Below are positions 1-10,505 of a stretch of DNA of 33,230 nt, one piece after another. The DNA is from JBIKLM01 sp044375105. Its GTDB lineage: Bacteria; Planctomycetota; UBA1135; GCA-002686595. Under the pieces are notes generated by a model, which was given only the letters and a program-made list of their open reading frames with translations, was not told the DNA's origin and ran no database searches. The position numbers and the translations under genes are program-made. The stretch spans positions 1 to 33,230 of the forward strand of contig JBILNK010000026.1 of NCBI GenBank assembly GCA_044375105.1, in the 5' to 3' direction. Each line of letters starts with the position of its first letter. The first letter of the stretch is position 1.

Positions 1-1020
1 ACCGCCGGCTCGCGCCTGCACGTCCTGACCGCGGACAACCAGATGCTGCCGGTGATCGACCCGAGCACCGGCCAGGCTTTCTCCCTGTTTTTCGACCACC
101 TGACCTATGTGCCGACCTTGAACGCACTCCTGGCGGTCGGCAATTGGGCCCAGGCCCCCTGCACGAACCTCAACGGACGCCCGCGCGCCTACCGCATCCC
201 GCTCTCGCCGGACGGCCTCTCGATCGCCGGCCCGATCAGCTGCGGGGTGATCGACTTCGGCATCAACCAGGCCGTGGTCGGGCTGGATGCCCTGCCCAGC
301 GGTGAGTACCTGATGACCCTCAGCAACGGGGACTTCTCGCCCAAGAACCTGGTGCGCATCCAACCCGCGGGCCCGAGCCTGAGCCTCTTCGCGGAGACCC
401 TCTACCAGAACTTGAACCTGTTCGATCTGGACGGCGGCGTGTGGTCCCAAGCCCTCGGGCGCGCGGTGGTGCTGAGCGATTGGCAGGATCTGCTGATCTC
501 GGTGCCGGGCGGCAACGAGCAGGGCGCGGCGCTGTCGACCTCTCTGTCGCTCGTGGACGGCACAAGCGGCACCGGGCCGCGCAACCGGCTGATGGACGTG
601 AGCCGCTTCGGTCCCGGCTGCGGCGGCCTGTCGAAGGCCTACGGCGCGGCCCTGGCGGGGACCGGCGCTGCGGCCCCGAACCTGGGCGCGGCCACCTGCC
701 CGCGCATCGGCCAGCCCCTGCCCCTGGTGCTGTCCGAATTGGTCGGCGCAGCCCCCGCTTTCCTGGCCCTCGGAACGGTCAAGACCAGCCTGCCCCTGGC
801 CGGCGGCACCCTGCACCTGGTGCCCTTGCAAGTCGCGGGGCCGGTGACGGCCTCGGGCAGCCCGGGGGCGGCCGCCGCCGGCAGCGCCCAGTTCGACCTG
901 ACCGTGCCCAGCAACCCGGCCCTGATCGGCGTGCCGCTCTACTTCCAGGGGGCCGCCGTGGACCTGGGCGCGCCGGAATGGCTCTCGCTCTCGCGGGGCC
1001 TCGAGGTGCGCGCCGGCTGA
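1..1020 (+). CDS. Secreted protein with C-terminal FGPGC-type domain (5' partial)
   Basis: The reading frame is open from the first base, so the gene starts before the window; 339 residues are visible. The N-terminal two thirds has short beta-rich stretches resembling a propeller-like extracellular domain, but I cannot name the fold. The last ~130 residues begin with VSRFGPGCGG, then a PNLG segment, hydrophobic beta-strands and LYFQGAAVDLG near the end. This matches, from memory, a C-terminal domain common on secreted proteins of some planctomycetes. It is probably exported, but the signal peptide lies outside the window. Function is unknown. Two cysteine-containing segments could form disulfides. 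The nearest + strand gene starts 285 bases downstream behind its own promoter-like element, so it is probably not in this transcript. Confidence 0.75.
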   Translation, partial: TAGSRLHVLTADNQMLPVIDPSTGQAFSLFFDHLTYVPTLNALLAVGNWAQAPCTNLNGRPRAYRIPLSPDGLSIAGPISCGVIDFGINQAVVGLDALPSGEYLMTLSNGDFSPKNLVRIQPAGPSLSLFAETLYQNLNLFDLDGGVWSQALGRAVVLSDWQDLLISVPGGNEQGAALSTSLSLVDGTSGTGPRNRLMDVSRFGPGCGGLSKAYGAALAGTGAAAPNLGAATCPRIGQPLPLVLSELVGAAPAFLALGTVKTSLPLAGGTLHLVPLQVAGPVTASGSPGAAAAGSAQFDLTVPSNPALIGVPLYFQGAAVDLGAPEWLSLSRGLEVRAG

Positions 1021-1279
1021 GCGGCTGAGCAGAAAATCGACTCGGGCGGCGCCGGGGCCACAAGAACCGGCCGATCCCAGGCCTGGGTTGCGCGCCGGCG
1101 CGGGCCCTGGTCCGCCGCGCCGGGGGCCTCGATCGGAGGCTCCCGAGCGGTGCGCGCCTCGGCAGCCGCCCGCCGCTGCCCGGGTCCCTGCAGGCGACGG
1201 CGGGCGCGGGCCAGCGGCCGCGCCGGAGACCGCCGGCTGCCAGCCCGGTGGCTCCGGGGGGGGCTCCAGCCCGTGGATG

Positions 1280-1293
1280 GGGCCCCGGGGCCC
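1280..1293. repeat. 14-bp perfect palindrome upstream of PuuD-like gene
   Basis: GGGCCCCGGGGCCC is its own reverse complement and abuts the -10-like hexamer TACACT. It ends 12 bases before the start codon. The position would suit an operator in the promoter spacer, but palindromes of G and C also arise by chance in this composition. Confidence 0.4.
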
Positions 1294-1299
1294 TACACT
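1294..1299 (+). promoter_or_regulatory. Candidate -10 hexamer (TACACT), possible leaderless start
   Basis: TACACT matches TATAAT at four of six positions. A start site 7 bases after its last base would be base 1306, the A of the ATG. No -35 match is visible and no Shine-Dalgarno precedes the ATG. Confidence 0.3.
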
Positions 1300-1305
1300 G
1301 CGGCC

Positions 1306-2049
1306 ATGGCATCCCGGAGACCGCGCATCGGACTCAACGGCAATCTGGAGCAGCGCGGCGGCGTGGCCCGCCTGGACATCCCCCTGCGCTACGCCCGCGC
1401 GGTCGAAGCCGCCGGGGGCTTGCCGGTGGGGCTGTTTCCCCTGCTCGACAGCCTGGAGGAGCAGCTCGAAACCCTCGACGGCTTGGTGCTGACCGGCGGG
1501 GACGACTTCGATCTGGAGCGCCTGGGGCTCGGGCGCACCCACCCGAAGGCCCAGCCGGTGCCCGCCGCGAAACAGGATTTCGATTGGGCCCTGGCGCGAG
1601 CGGTCCTGGAGCGGGGCTTGCCGGTGCTGGGGATCTGCTACGGCATGCAGCTCCTGGCTCTGGTGGAGGGCGGCAGCCTGCTGCAGCATCTGCCGGAGGA
1701 CCGCCCCGGGGCCGGGCCCCACGGGGGCTCGCTGAACGGAGGGGCCGTGCGCCACGGCGTGTTTGCGCAACCGGGAACGCAACTGGCGGATCTGCTGGGG
1801 TTAGAGCCGGTGGAGATCGAGAGCCGCCACCACCAGGCGGTCGGGGCGGTCGCCGCACCCTGGCGCGTCTGTGCCCGCGACGGCGAGGGCCTGATCGAGG
1901 CCATCGAGCGCCCGGGCGAGAGCTTTGCCCTGGGGGTCCAGTGGCATCCCGACCTACAGATCGAGTCCGGCGAGGCCCGGGCCCTGTTCGGCGCCCTGGT
2001 GCGGGCGGCCGCGGCGCCCCGGCGCCTGGCCCGCTCCCCGCGCCCGTGA
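1306..2049 (+). CDS. Gamma-glutamyl-gamma-aminobutyrate hydrolase family protein (class-I GATase, peptidase C26)
   Basis: This 247-residue cytoplasmic hydrolase has the PuuD-like class-I glutamine amidotransferase fold. The nucleophile elbow GICYGMQ places the catalytic Cys at residue 111. The SRHHQAV motif lies at 173-179, and QWHPD at 212-216 supplies His214 and Asp216 of the triad. The N-terminus (RPRIGLNGN) is the usual first strand of the family. Family members cleave gamma-glutamyl amides such as gamma-Glu-GABA in polyamine breakdown; the substrate here is not shown. I chose ATG 1306 because the domain begins at once; an upstream in-frame start would add a low-complexity Arg/Ala stretch. 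No other polyamine genes are near. It is not carA, since the CarA N-terminal domain is missing. It is followed after 55 bases by a membrane protein on the same strand. Confidence 0.88.
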   Translation: MASRRPRIGLNGNLEQRGGVARLDIPLRYARAVEAAGGLPVGLFPLLDSLEEQLETLDGLVLTGGDDFDLERLGLGRTHPKAQPVPAAKQDFDWALARAVLERGLPVLGICYGMQLLALVEGGSLLQHLPEDRPGAGPHGGSLNGGAVRHGVFAQPGTQLADLLGLEPVEIESRHHQAVGAVAAPWRVCARDGEGLIEAIERPGESFALGVQWHPDLQIESGEARALFGALVRAAAAPRRLARSPRP

Positions 2050-2104
2050 ACCGGGCCGCCCGCGCTGCGTCCAGTCCTCCGCCACACCCCCCTCCCGAAC
2101 CAAG

Positions 2105-3445
2105 ATGAGGCAGTTCAAGGGCGCCGACCCGGCGCACGTCGGCCGGCTGCAACCGCGCTTCTCGGTGCGCACGCTGGCTTTCGCGGCCCTGCTGCTGACC
2201 CTGGGCTTCCTGTACGGGCGCGCGCAGCTGCGCTCCGCCGGCGGCGCGACCCCGCAGACGCCGCCCGAGCCCCAGGTGCAGGTGGCGCTGCCGGCGATCC
2301 TGCCGGGTTTGTTCGACGGCGTGGAGGACGGGACCCCGGAGATGCGCGTGCGCCTCGAGCGCAACGAACTCGAAGGCCTCAAGGCCTCGGTGCGCCAGCT
2401 GGTGCCGGCCCACTTCGAGCTCGAGCAGGCGCGCTTCCTGAGCCCGGAAACCGGGGCCAGCCTTGCCGCGGAACCGGCCGGCCAGCGCGGCAGCCTGATC
2501 AGCGCGCGCGGCCGATTGACGCGCCTCAGCGGGCGCAGCCTGAGCAACGGACAGTCCGAGTGGTTCGGAAGCGCCGAAACCGAGGAGGGCCTGCCGTTCC
2601 ACTTCGTGGCCCTCGAGGCGGGCGCGGCCGCGGATCTCGGGCCCGGCGAGTGGGTCCGGATCGACGGGATGTTCTTCAAGCGCTTTTCCAGCGAGGACCC
2701 GAGCAGCGGGGCCTGGCTCGAGGGGCCCCTGCTGGTGGCCCGCGAAGCGCAACGATCCTTCGAAGGCTTGGGGCCGGTGCTGGAGCTCGACCCGGCCCTG
2801 TTGCGCGGGCTCTCCGACGACACCCTGGACGTGCGCCCGGGCCTGCCCGAACTGATCCGCTGGCTGGCCCTGGCCTGGATGCGCGATCTGCCCGAGGGCG
2901 CCATCGACTGGGCCAACGCCCCGGTCCTCGATCAGGCGGCCATGACCGCCCTGATGGCCGACGGGGACGCGCACCGCGGGCAGGCCTACCGCATGCCGGT
3001 CTCCTTCCTGCAGGCCCTGACGGCCAAGCGGGTGGGCGAGAACCCGGCGCGCCTCAGCCATGTCAGCGAGGGCTGGATCGGCAACACCAACTGGCCCAAG
3101 GCCAACCCGGTGCTGACCTTCATCGCCCCGGGCCGATTGCCCGCGATGACCCGCCAGACCAAAGTCGTGGCCGATTTGGTGTTCCTCAAGCACCTGGCCT
3201 ACGACACGGTCGAGAACACGCGCGCCGTCGCGCCCCTGTTCGCCCTGCACCGACTGGAAGCCCAGGCGCCCCCCGAGCTGGTCGGCATGCGCTACCTGAC
3301 GATCGGTTTCATCGGGCTCCTGGCGCTGATGACCGCGGCCCTGTTCTTCCTGGTGCGCCGCGACCAGCGGCGCTCGCGCGAGCTGCAGGAGAAGCTGCGC
3401 GCCTCCCGCCGCGGCCGGCGGGCGATCTCGAGCTCGCCGGCCTGA
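2105..3445 (+). CDS. Conserved-looking two-helix membrane protein of unknown function
   Basis: The 446-residue protein has a transmembrane helix at about 22-38 and another at about 396-416, followed by a very basic tail of about 29 residues (RRDQRRSRELQEKL...). The ~350 residues between the helices should lie on one side of the membrane, probably the periplasm, with both termini cytoplasmic. Within this part two short beta-rich stretches (GRLTRLSGRSL... and GEWVRIDGMFFKRF) look like OB- or SH3-like barrels. Similar architecture occurs in planctomycete hypothetical proteins, from memory only. The start ATG follows CCCGAACCAAG with no Shine-Dalgarno. The 55-base gap to the PuuD-like gene suggests co-transcription. 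I cannot assign a function. Confidence 0.8.
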   Translation: MRQFKGADPAHVGRLQPRFSVRTLAFAALLLTLGFLYGRAQLRSAGGATPQTPPEPQVQVALPAILPGLFDGVEDGTPEMRVRLERNELEGLKASVRQLVPAHFELEQARFLSPETGASLAAEPAGQRGSLISARGRLTRLSGRSLSNGQSEWFGSAETEEGLPFHFVALEAGAAADLGPGEWVRIDGMFFKRFSSEDPSSGAWLEGPLLVAREAQRSFEGLGPVLELDPALLRGLSDDTLDVRPGLPELIRWLALAWMRDLPEGAIDWANAPVLDQAAMTALMADGDAHRGQAYRMPVSFLQALTAKRVGENPARLSHVSEGWIGNTNWPKANPVLTFIAPGRLPAMTRQTKVVADLVFLKHLAYDTVENTRAVAPLFALHRLEAQAPPELVGMRYLTIGFIGLLALMTAALFFLVRRDQRRSRELQEKLRASRRGRRAISSSPA

Positions 3446-3804
3446 CCGCCGGCCGTGCGGCCCGGCGCCGAGGCGGCGACCGGGCCGCCGCAGGCGGGGT
3501 CGGGAGCTGGCGCCGCGATCGCAGCGAGCGGGGCACGACGCGGACGCGACCCAGCGGGGTCTGATCCGCGCGGCGCGCCCGCTCGAGCCAGCCGGCGCAT
3601 CCGCGCCTGGCGGGCGCGGCGCCGCAGAAGCTCTATCGAATGACGCCGCGGAGCCCGCCTGGATGCCCTGGGGATCGGGCCCAGGCCCCTTTGGCCGCTC
3701 AGCGCGGGCCCGATTTCGTCGCCCCCCATCGGGTTCCGATTCCCACGCTTCGGCTCGGCGGGCCCCCGCCGCCAGGGGGCCGCGGTCCCAGCCTCGGCCT
3801 GGCA

Positions 3805-3833
3805 TCGACAGGGACCCCGGGCTTTGGTTCAAT
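3805..3833 (+). promoter_or_regulatory. Candidate sigma70 promoter for carB leader
   Basis: TCGACA (five of six to TTGACA, 3805-3810), a 17-base spacer and TTCAAT (four of six to TATAAT, 3828-3833) form a plausible housekeeping promoter. The predicted start site is near 3840, about 190 bases before carB and 38 bases before the terminator stem. Confidence 0.4.
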
Positions 3834-3877
3834 AGGCCGCCTCGCGCGGGCCTCCCTCAGCAGCCCGCCCGCGGAAG

Positions 3878-3912
3878 GCCGTCCTCCCCCCTTGGGGAGC
3901 GCGGCTTTTTTT
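3878..3912 (+). terminator. Intrinsic terminator in the carB leader
   Basis: The arms GCCGTCCTCCCC (3878-3889) and GGGGAGCGCGGC (3894-3905) pair over 12 positions with one mismatch and one G-U pair around a CCTT loop, and seven T's follow (3906-3912). It is the clearest intrinsic terminator in the window. It lies 118 bases before the carB ATG and downstream of a candidate promoter, so it may act as an attenuator. It could also simply end transcription from the membrane-protein gene at 2105-3445. Confidence 0.75.
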
Positions 3913-4030
3913 CTGCCCACGGGCAGCCCGCGCCGGCACCGCCCCCCCGCTCCTGCCTCGCCCCTGGGCCCCGGCGCCCCCGGGCCTCCCTCGACCGCCA
4001 GCCCCCCCGCCGTCCCCGGCCCCGCCCGAG

Positions 4031-7282
<3,252 letters not shown>

Positions 7283-7289
7283 GCCGGGA

Positions 7290-7353
7290 ACGCCGCGCGA
7301 AATCGAAAGCTTCCGTGGGCTGTCGATTTTGATCCAATCGACCCGCGCGGCGT
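7290..7353 (+). repeat. Nested inverted repeats downstream of carB
   Basis: ACGCCGCGCG (7290-7299) is perfectly complementary to CGCGCGGCGT (7344-7353). Inside, TCGATT at 7323-7328 can pair either with the upstream AAATCGA (7300-7306) or, as GTCGATT (7322-7328), with AATCGAC (7336-7342). The two pairings exclude each other. No T-tract follows, so it is not a classical terminator. Confidence 0.55.
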
Positions 7354-7518
7354 CCGCCGAGCGGCTCTTCGGAAGTAATGCAGAATTTCGCTTCGCAGGC
7401 CCTGCCGCGAAGTTGGAGGGATGCTGAGGCCCAGCTCGTGGGCCGATCTGCCATCAACGGCGGTTTTCCGACCTCTGGCCGGCCCTTCGCCCATCCCCCC
7501 CAAATAAAAAAGCAACGC

Positions 7519-7524
7519 TAAGTT
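7519..7524 (+). promoter_or_regulatory. Candidate -10 hexamer (GC-TAAGTT), possible leaderless start
   Basis: TAAGTT is preceded by GC and by an unusual A-rich patch (AAATAAAAAAG, 7502-7512). A start site 7 bases later falls on or next to the ATG at 7532. No -35 match is visible. Confidence 0.25.
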
Positions 7525-7531
7525 CCGAGGA

Positions 7532-8497
7532 ATGGAGATCTTGATCCTCGGCGGCAGCGGCTTGCTTGCGAACCCTCTCTCGATCGTCGCCCGGGCTCGC
7601 GGCGGTCGGGTTACCTGGGTGAAGGGTGGTCCGAAGGAGCCGGACCCGCGCGGCCGAGGGGCTGGACACAGCCAGGCCGGGGTGCAGGCAGCACTCGCCC
7701 CGGAGGGTCGGCGCTTCGATGTCTGGATCGACCTGCGCCGGCCGGATCCGTTCGAGATCGAGCGCACCGGCGCAGCGATCGCGGAAGGCCTGGGCCGCTA
7801 CGTGCTGCTCACCAGCGCGGCCTGGCCGGGGCTCGATCCCGAAGGGACCGGCGCGGCGCTCGACTGGGAGCGGGCGCAGGCCGCGGCCGAGCGCGCCTTC
7901 GGTTCGCGGGCCTGGTGCCTGCGCACGGCCGGCCTGGTCGCAGCCGCCGATCCCGCCAATCCCCTGGCCTGCTGGCTCGCCCGGGCACGGCGCGGCGGCG
8001 AGATGCTCTGCCCGGCCCCCGAGGGCCAGGGCGTGCAATGGCTCGATGCCCGCGACCTGGCCGAGTTCCTGTGGCTCGGCCTCGAGCGCGAGTGCTCCGG
8101 ACGGCTCGAGGTGGGCGGGCCGCACCAGGCCGTCAGCCTGGGCGAGGTCATCCGGGCCTGCGTGGCCCTCGCCGGCGGTGTTGCGCAGCCGGTGTGGGCC
8201 GATGGATCGTGGCTCGAAGTCGAGGCGCGGGTGACCCCCCGGCAGCTGCCGCTGTGGCGGCCGGAAGGCGAGGCATCGGCCGGCGGGCGCCTGGACGTCC
8301 GCCGCGCCCGCGAAGCGGGTCTCTCCCACCGCTCTCTCGCGACCACGCTGGGCGACACGCAGCGCGAGCTCGAGCGGGGCGCTGACGCGCCCGAGCCCGG
8401 GCTTGGTCTCGAGCCGGCCCACGAAGCGCGGCTGCTGGCGGAGTGGGCGCGCGAGCGCCGCAGCGGCCGACGCTGCTTGGCCGGCGCGGAGATCTGA
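7532..8497 (+). CDS. Atypical NAD(P)-binding SDR / epimerase-like protein
   Basis: The 321-residue protein opens with a Rossmann beta-alpha-beta unit (ILILGGSGLLA), as in NAD-dependent epimerase/dehydratase proteins. A YVLLTSAAW strand at about 90-98 takes the place of the usual SDR strand bearing the catalytic Ser. I see no YxxxK catalytic pair, and the glycine motif is degenerate (GGSGLLA for GxxGxxG). It therefore resembles the atypical, CSP41-like members, which may be non-catalytic. Residues 165-185 (QWLDARDLAEFL) match the conserved 'V.V.DLA.A' segment of the family. The product is probably cytoplasmic with an unknown substrate. GAGG lies one base before the ATG, too close to be a good ribosome site. 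It seems to be a single-gene unit, 249 bases after carB. Confidence 0.75.
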   Translation: MEILILGGSGLLANPLSIVARARGGRVTWVKGGPKEPDPRGRGAGHSQAGVQAALAPEGRRFDVWIDLRRPDPFEIERTGAAIAEGLGRYVLLTSAAWPGLDPEGTGAALDWERAQAAAERAFGSRAWCLRTAGLVAAADPANPLACWLARARRGGEMLCPAPEGQGVQWLDARDLAEFLWLGLERECSGRLEVGGPHQAVSLGEVIRACVALAGGVAQPVWADGSWLEVEARVTPRQLPLWRPEGEASAGGRLDVRRAREAGLSHRSLATTLGDTQRELERGADAPEPGLGLEPAHEARLLAEWARERRSGRRCLAGAEI

Positions 8498-8535
8498 TCG
8501 CTCGGCGGAGCGAGCCGCCCCCGCAGCTCTGCGGG
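8498..8535 (+). repeat. Two tandem hairpins at the SDR gene stop
   Basis: TCGCTC/GAGCGA (8498-8513, loop GGCG) begins right after the TGA, and CCCGCA/TGCGGG (8520-8535, loop GCTC) follows. Neither has a T-tract. They may mark the 3' end of the transcript. Confidence 0.5.
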
Positions 8536-8740
8536 ATCGACGACTGCGGAACTAGAGCCCCCCGGCGAAACGCGGGCCGCAGGCCCCCGGAGCAGCCTGC
8601 GCGGAGCGGGGCTCCACCGGGCCGCAGATCAGCTCGCGGCGCAGCGCGCTCGCTTGGCGCCGCAGCGGCCTTCGGGGGCCTGCGCTGCGCGGTCTGGCTG
8701 CCGGCTGGAGTGCCCGCGGGCACGAGCGAGGCGCGCGCGC

Positions 8741-8769
8741 TTGGGAGGCGCGTCAGCGCCCGCTAGGCT
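8741..8769 (+). promoter_or_regulatory. Candidate promoter for NADH dehydrogenase
   Basis: TTGGGA (four of six to TTGACA) and TAGGCT (three of six to TATAAT) are separated by exactly 17 bases. The -10 has the GC-TAGGCT form also seen before the beta-helix gene. The leader would be about 128 bases. Confidence 0.4.
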
Positions 8770-8903
8770 TGGCCGACGCGGTAGGCGGTTGGCCCGGTCG
8801 GAGGGCAGAGCGTCGCTCGATCGCCCGAGCCCTTCCCGCAGCCAGCGCCCCCAGCGGATCCCCTTCCTGAGCCCGCGACCCTGCCTCCCGAAGGCAGCGT
8901 GCG

Positions 8904-10316
8904 TTGAACGGCGTGACATCCAAATCCCATCGGGTCCTGATCGCGGGCGGCGGCTTCGGCGGCCTGTACGCCGCGCGTGCCCTGGCCAAGGCGCCGGTCG
9001 AGGTGACCCTGATCGACCGGCAGAACTACCACCTGTTCCAGCCGCTGCTTTACCAGGTGGCGATCGGCGGCCTGGCGCCCGCGGACATCGCCGCGCCGCT
9101 GCGCTGGGTGCTGCGACAGCAACCGAACGCGCGCGTGATCCTGGGAGAGATCGAAGGCGTCGACCTCCCCGGCCGACGGCTGCAGGTCGAGGGCGCCTGG
9201 TATCCCTACGACACCCTGATCGTGGCCACCGGCGCGACCCACCATTACTTCGGCAACGATTCCTGGGGCGAGCACGCGCCCGGCCTCAAGACCCTGCGCG
9301 ACGCCACCGAAATGCGCCGCAGGATCCTGACGGCCTTCGAACACGCCGAGTTGAGCCGCGATCCGAACGAGCGCCAGCGACTGCTGACCTTCACGATCGT
9401 GGGCGGCGGTCCGACCGGCGTGGAGCTGGCGGGCGCGGTCGCCGAGCTGGCCCGCGACACGCTGCGCCACGACTTCCGCGACATCGACACCAGCGAAACG
9501 CGAGTGTTGTTGGTCGAGGGGCAGCCGCGGCTGCTCTCGACCTTTCCCGAGAGCCTCTCGGCCCACGCACTCGAGGCCCTGGACCAGCTCGGTGTCGAGG
9601 TCTGGCTCGGCGCCCAGGTGGTGGCCCTGGAAGCGAGCAGCGTCACGCTGCAACGCGGCAGCGAGCGCACCACGATCCCCTGCGCCACCCACCTGTGGGC
9701 CGCGGGCGTGCGCGGCAGCGAGTTCGGGCGGCGCCTCGCGGAGGCGGCCGGGATCGCCACCGACCGGTCCGGACGGCTGCCGGTCCAGCCCGATTTCAGC
9801 CTGCCGGGCCATCCGGAGGTGCGCGTGATCGGCGACCTGTGCCGCTACGAACTGCCGGCTTCCGGCGAGTCGCCAGGCTCCACGGCGGCCAGCCCTACGC
9901 CGCCCCCCGCGGGCGCGTCGTCCGCGCCGAGCCCCGCGCCCGCCGCGGCTCGTGCGCCGGCCCCGCCCGGACCCAGCCTGATGCCCGGGGTGGCGCCCGC
10001 AGCGATGCAGGCCGGGCAATTCGTGGCCCGGGACCTGCTGGCCATCCTGACCGGCCGCCGCCGGCCGACCTTCCGCTACCGCGACAAGGGCCAGCTGGCC
10101 ACCATCGGCCGCAAGGAGGCGGTGGCCCAGCTCGGCCGCGCGCGCTTCGGTGGCCTGTTCGCCTGGTGGCTGTGGCTGCTGGTGCACCTCATGTACCTGG
10201 TGGGCTTCGCCAACCGTCTGATCGTGCTGTTCAAGTGGGCCGTGGCCTACCTGACCTTCAACCGCGGCTCGCGCCTGATCCTGCCGCGATCGGCCCAGGA
10301 ACCGCGCAGCCGTTGA
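8904..10316 (+). CDS. ndh: Type II NADH:quinone oxidoreductase (NDH-2) with proline-rich insert
   Basis: The 470-residue FAD enzyme passes electrons from NADH to quinone at the inner face of the cytoplasmic membrane without pumping protons. The FAD-binding GGGFGG is at 15-20, LFQPLLYQVA at 44-53, and the NADH-binding VGGGPTG at 166-172. VIGD, which contacts FAD, is at 308-311, and PGVAPAAMQAG at 361-371. The C-terminus has hydrophobic and amphipathic stretches (about 416-452) for membrane attachment. Oddly, residues ~318-358, between VIGD and PGVAP, are a Pro/Ala/Ser-rich stretch; family members usually have about eight residues there. I chose the TTG at 8904 (AAGG about 10 bases upstream), but GTG 8913 is possible. 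The gene stands alone and converges on the DCC gene. Confidence 0.9.
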   Translation: MNGVTSKSHRVLIAGGGFGGLYAARALAKAPVEVTLIDRQNYHLFQPLLYQVAIGGLAPADIAAPLRWVLRQQPNARVILGEIEGVDLPGRRLQVEGAWYPYDTLIVATGATHHYFGNDSWGEHAPGLKTLRDATEMRRRILTAFEHAELSRDPNERQRLLTFTIVGGGPTGVELAGAVAELARDTLRHDFRDIDTSETRVLLVEGQPRLLSTFPESLSAHALEALDQLGVEVWLGAQVVALEASSVTLQRGSERTTIPCATHLWAAGVRGSEFGRRLAEAAGIATDRSGRLPVQPDFSLPGHPEVRVIGDLCRYELPASGESPGSTAASPTPPPAGASSAPSPAPAAARAPAPPGPSLMPGVAPAAMQAGQFVARDLLAILTGRRRPTFRYRDKGQLATIGRKEAVAQLGRARFGGLFAWWLWLLVHLMYLVGFANRLIVLFKWAVAYLTFNRGSRLILPRSAQEPRSR

Positions 10317-10341
10317 AGGGCGGGAGGCGGCGACCGCCGGA

Positions 10342-10404
10342 GCCCGCTCCGCTCGACGACCGCTGAGGCCGCGCTGGCCGCCCGGGAGCGGGCCGAGCTC
10401 GGCC
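10342..10404. repeat. Hairpins between convergent genes
   Basis: GCCCGCTCC (10342-10350) pairs with GGAGCGGGC (10385-10393), and GGCCGAGCTCGGCC (10391-10404) is a 14-bp perfect palindrome overlapping it. They lie between the 3' ends of the NADH dehydrogenase gene and the DCC-protein gene. No T-tract is present on either strand. Confidence 0.5.
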
Positions 10405-10505
10405 GAATCTCGGCTGGCCCCGGCGCGCGGGGAAGGCCGCCGATGCCTGGGCTCGCGGGCGGGACGCGCCCGGCTCCGTCCCGAGAAACCCGCGGCCTGG
10501 GCCGG

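Larger units (their letters stand above)
3446..4030 (+). other. Long non-coding leader region before carB
   Basis: These 585 bases hold no convincing gene. Bases 3446-3800 are G+C-rich with short inverted repeats only. Then come a sigma70-like promoter (3805-3833), a 7-bp hairpin (3845-3851 with 3867-3873), a strong intrinsic terminator (3878-3912) and a second hairpin directly after its T-tract (CTGCC/GGCAG, 3913-3926). The last 90 bases before the carB ATG are strongly C-rich and lack a Shine-Dalgarno. Confidence 0.6.
8498..8903 (+). other. Structured intergenic region before the NADH dehydrogenase gene
   Basis: No gene is seen in these 406 bases. Beyond the two hairpins at the 5' end there is a 12-bp perfect inverted repeat (8578-8589 with 8673-8684) enclosing GGAGC/GCTCC (8603-8615) and GCGGCGC/GCGCCGC (8636-8663). 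A promoter-like pair follows at 8741-8769. The remaining ~130 bases would be the leader of the next gene. Confidence 0.5.

Noticed and set aside
1306..2049. PuuD-like gene as a carA partner for carB
   Set aside because: It lacks the CarA N-terminal domain, and a membrane protein gene and a 585-base gap separate it from carB.
3727..3750. GGGTTCCGATTCCC resembling a tRNA T-arm
   Set aside because: No acceptor stem, anticodon arm or D-arm can be built around it.
1334..3832. Long minus-strand frame of about 830 codons across the PuuD-like and membrane protein genes
   Set aside because: Arg/Gly/Pro-rich translation with no domain; both plus-strand genes have clear protein features.
7502..7512. 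AAATAAAAAAG patch as a minus-strand terminator T-tract
   Set aside because: No stable stem precedes the tract in minus-strand direction, and no minus-strand gene ends there.
7378..7521. Possible 47-codon peptide gene between carB and the SDR gene
   Set aside because: No ribosome site, no recognisable pattern, and it overlaps the promoter-like A-rich patch.
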